Positions 37,601-38,943 of a stretch of DNA of 38,943 nt are shown one piece after another (within the stretch, counting starts at the first letter, position 1; each line of letters starts with the position of its first letter). Both the position numbers and the translations under genes were made by a program. Below the pieces are notes generated by a model, which was given only the letters and a program-made list of their open reading frames with translations, made no database searches and was not told the DNA's origin. The stretch comes from Oscillospiraceae bacterium (GTDB lineage Bacteria; Bacillota; Clostridia; Oscillospirales; Oscillospiraceae), in NCBI GenBank assembly GCA_017937195.1, contig JAGBEA010000037.1, positions 1-38,943 on the forward strand, in the 5' to 3' direction.

Positions 37601-38943
37601 TCCAACTACACGCTGACCTTTAACTTCAACGGCAGCGGAAGAGCTGACAGCTCTTTCACCGTCACCTACAACTCCAGCAACTACTATGAGGTCAACTGGC
37701 TGGATCCCGTCCGTGACGGTCACTCCTTCGACGGCTGGTTCACCCTGTCCGAGGGCGGCGTACAGGTGTACAGCGATGACGGCTACTGCCTTGAGGGCGA
37801 TTACTGGGACAGCAACAACCGCTGGATCGGTTCTTCCGACCTGACGGTATATGCCCATTGGACGCCCCTGCCCTACACCGTTACTTGGGTAGACGGCGAC
37901 GGCAAAACGCTGAAGACCGACAGCGTCCTCTACGGCGACACGCCTGCTTACACCGGCGCAACGCCTACCAAGAAGGCAGATGCCCAGTACACCTACACCT
38001 TCAACGGTACTTGGTCGCCTGCCATCAGCGCTGTCACCGGCGATGCTACCTACACGGCGCAGTTTGACAGAACCGTCAACAAGTACACCGTCACTTGGGT
38101 CAACCACGACGGCTCCCTTCTGGAGACCGACACCAATGTCCCCTACGGCACTGACCCCAGCTATGACGGCGCTGCGCCCACCAAGCCCGCCGACAGCGAA
38201 TACACCTACAAGTGGGTAGGCTGGAATCCTACGGTCTCTGCAGTCACCGGCAATGTCATTTATGTGGCAAGCTATGACCGCACCCCCATCCCCTACACTG
38301 TCACTTGGGTGGACGGCGATGGTAAGACCTTGAAGACCGAGTCCTATTATTCCAACGATATCCCCTCTTATACCGGTGCAACGCCCACCAAGAAGGCGGA
38401 TGACCAGTATATTTACACCTTCAACGGCAAATGGTCGCCTGCTATCGTACCGGTCACCGGCGATGCCACTTACACAGCGCAGTTTGACAGTGCCGTCAAT
38501 GAGTACACCGTCACTTGGGTGGACGGTGACGGCAAGACGCTGGGTGAGACCGTCTATAAGTACGGCGATACCCCCGCCTACACCGGCGCTGCGCCCACCA
38601 AGAAGGCTACCGACCAGTACACCTACACCTTCAACGGTACTTGGTCGCCCGAGATCGTGACGGTCACCGGCGATGCCACCTACACCGCACAGTTTGACAA
38701 GACCGTCAATTCCTACACCGTCACTTGGGTGGACGGTGACGGCAAGACACTGGGCGAGACCGTCTATAAGTACGGCGATACCCCTGCCTACACCGGCGCT
38801 GCGCCCACCAAGAAGGCGGATGCCCAGTATACCTACACCTTCAACGGTACTTGGTCGCCCGAGATCGTGACGGTCACCGGCGATGCCACCTACACCGCAC
38901 AGTTTGACAAGACCGTCAATTCCTACACCGTCACTTGGGTGGA
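34700..38943 (+). CDS. Giant InlB-type repeat surface protein (C-terminus outside window)
   Basis: 1414 codons visible, cut by the right edge. Signal peptide KKKLLALLLTFLMLVNLVPP, cleavage near VFAATA. Residues ~30-390: unique region with an H/C-rich patch (CWGTVNGDPIHNHVDGC). Listeria-Bacteroides (InlB B) repeats at ~395-475, ~477-550 (each with a GYTLTGW- or RFLGWYT-type turn and ending YAQW/YAHW) and ~970-1055. Then a carbohydrate-binding-like middle part (FGDHILNSSFEAP, ~650-880). From residue 1059 a tandem array of 70-residue repeats starts YTVTWVDGDGKTL. SD AAGGAAGGAG. Probable adhesin; cell-wall anchor not visible. Confidence 0.9.
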   Translation, partial: MKKKLLALLLTFLMLVNLVPPDVFAATASGEESAAITIPACSGSPTCWGTVNGDPIHNHVDGCARKDYLKDYVTSSTAADIAAVWSGFTAEEQADILLMVQAYTGYIDELKALVDTGTTPEPELPSVSTTVTVDGVEQTVTVKGETLPEGAKLTVTPVANEAVLLPELDIANGFLWDIKVQNGNNSIWQPADGDTVNVTLPIPNVPNDNSLNIIHVLDTPEAIEKALRNGTAQIGSVAGESDAVKQTFAAAVSAYAQVTGEADTFAAEYYENIPVIDGYITFSTSGFSIYSWNGSFSHTRYENTTDDRYVLRSNNGGTLYMTRNQLIHLDSGENAGDQDNWTFSGPYSIDSWSTNDRPRLRVNSDATIGATITVNVAWGGFLGIGKYNHTIYLVVVEERTVTFNGNGGTPESASATAITDNGSHVQNVTLPNSSTTSRTGYTLTGWKLNNTGTNYAPGASYMPSSSGQTLYAQWSANNYTLTFNANGGSVSPASKTVTYDSAYGDLPTPSRTNYRFLGWYTAASGGTQVTSATVHKTAGNTTIYAHWTWDVQITNTYDGYLRPAGATPASYKWYRDSASYVDKNTTWNNSWTAVSSSNLSGNNVNVLKDKGYVQEDSSTVSGDAVSGIKYRYRLDALDSSGNVIGSAYYTVNFGDHILNSSFEAPYQGPKTCMGYVYNQENIFWSSTVTGEIHSGRPWDIELVGSESAGFSNKIAFDGDQYAEINANAAAALYQDVITEPNSYFGWSLSHSCRLTSGTDTMYVLIAPSNTARFVETQDELDILINNAKSVADAAATEEAKADVMSGETQLTATVDGQTVVYRIWEISSAFNDVTTWTLHSGNYYVPAGQQMTRFFFAAGETAATAQGDTTNGDTIGNLVDSVSFADKIYYTVNYYLDGKLLPQYGESGGGDAGDVIYSNTDTINAILNNGATMLQSVYLNNTYQAVSDQPSMTLAENRANNLHLNFASNYTLTFNFNGSGRADSSFTVTYNSSNYYEVNWLDPVRDGHSFDGWFTLSEGGVQVYSDDGYCLEGDYWDSNNRWIGSSDLTVYAHWTPLPYTVTWVDGDGKTLKTDSVLYGDTPAYTGATPTKKADAQYTYTFNGTWSPAISAVTGDATYTAQFDRTVNKYTVTWVNHDGSLLETDTNVPYGTDPSYDGAAPTKPADSEYTYKWVGWNPTVSAVTGNVIYVASYDRTPIPYTVTWVDGDGKTLKTESYYSNDIPSYTGATPTKKADDQYIYTFNGKWSPAIVPVTGDATYTAQFDSAVNEYTVTWVDGDGKTLGETVYKYGDTPAYTGAAPTKKATDQYTYTFNGTWSPEIVTVTGDATYTAQFDKTVNSYTVTWVDGDGKTLGETVYKYGDTPAYTGAAPTKKADAQYTYTFNGTWSPEIVTVTGDATYTAQFDKTVNSYTVTWV
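37874..38943 (+). repeat. Tandem 210-bp (70-residue) repeats
   Basis: Repeat starts (TACACYGTYACTTGGGT) at 37874, 38084, 38294, 38504, 38714 and 38924: exactly 210 bp apart. Five full copies and the start of a sixth. The copies starting at 38504 and 38714 are nearly identical at DNA level, while those at 38084 and 38294 have diverged. The array probably continues past the window. Confidence 0.95.

Overview
The window looks like chromosomal DNA of a GC-rich, low-motility gut Firmicute, most likely Oscillospirales/Oscillospiraceae. The evidence is Gram-positive style AGGAGG ribosome sites, sigma-A promoters, PF04122 cell-wall-binding repeats, a SipW-type signal peptidase with TasA-like exported proteins, and family resemblances typical of that group. 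The genus is an inference; there is no rRNA here.

Layout. (1) 1-4035, minus strand: a cell-wall-binding surface protein running off the left edge, and a seven-helix membrane protein with a C-terminal LuxR helix-turn-helix. Three GGGTGGG boxes lie between them. (2) 4049-10020, minus strand: an alpha-glucan uptake and use operon in the order LacI regulator, solute-binding lipoprotein, two permeases, malQ. It has a strong promoter with a LacI-type palindrome just downstream. Its ABC ATPase is not in the operon; an MsmX-type ATPase at 15110-16282 is a good candidate. (3) 10110-25960: short housekeeping operons in both orientations (TudS-like DUF523 and NUDIX; DUF1653 and a YgjP-type protease; YfcE; ilvE; an XRE regulator; an aminotransferase; Smr/ArsC-like/nitrilase; phosphoesterase, endonuclease IV and hydrolase; a degenerate PyrF homologue, a phosphatase-GNAT fusion and YgiQ). 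A 483-bp block of nested intergenic repeats sits at 11909-12391. (4) 25980-28850: tRNA-Ser(GGA) followed by an island of small orphan genes. The 3' end of the tRNA gene recurs three more times; the last two copies sit in a repeated unit that carries a terminator and a promoter and precedes a new orphan gene. (5) 28855-38943: glycerate kinase, a tyrosine recombinase, then a sipW-led surface operon. This operon has the signal peptidase, four SipW-dependent exported proteins and a very large InlB-type repeat protein that leaves the window at the right edge.

Main discovery candidate. Between the recombinase gene and sipW lie two dif-like sites (11-bp arm, 6-bp centre, 11-bp arm) at 30953-30980 and 31273-31300. 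Their centres are exact reverse complements, and they share a 19-bp perfect inverted repeat. They enclose about 300 bp holding a terminator hairpin and an outward promoter that in this assembly points into sipW. This is the layout of an invertible promoter. I infer that the adjacent recombinase flips it to switch the whole TasA-like/InlB surface operon on and off.

All functional names come from reading translations and motifs; no database search was possible.
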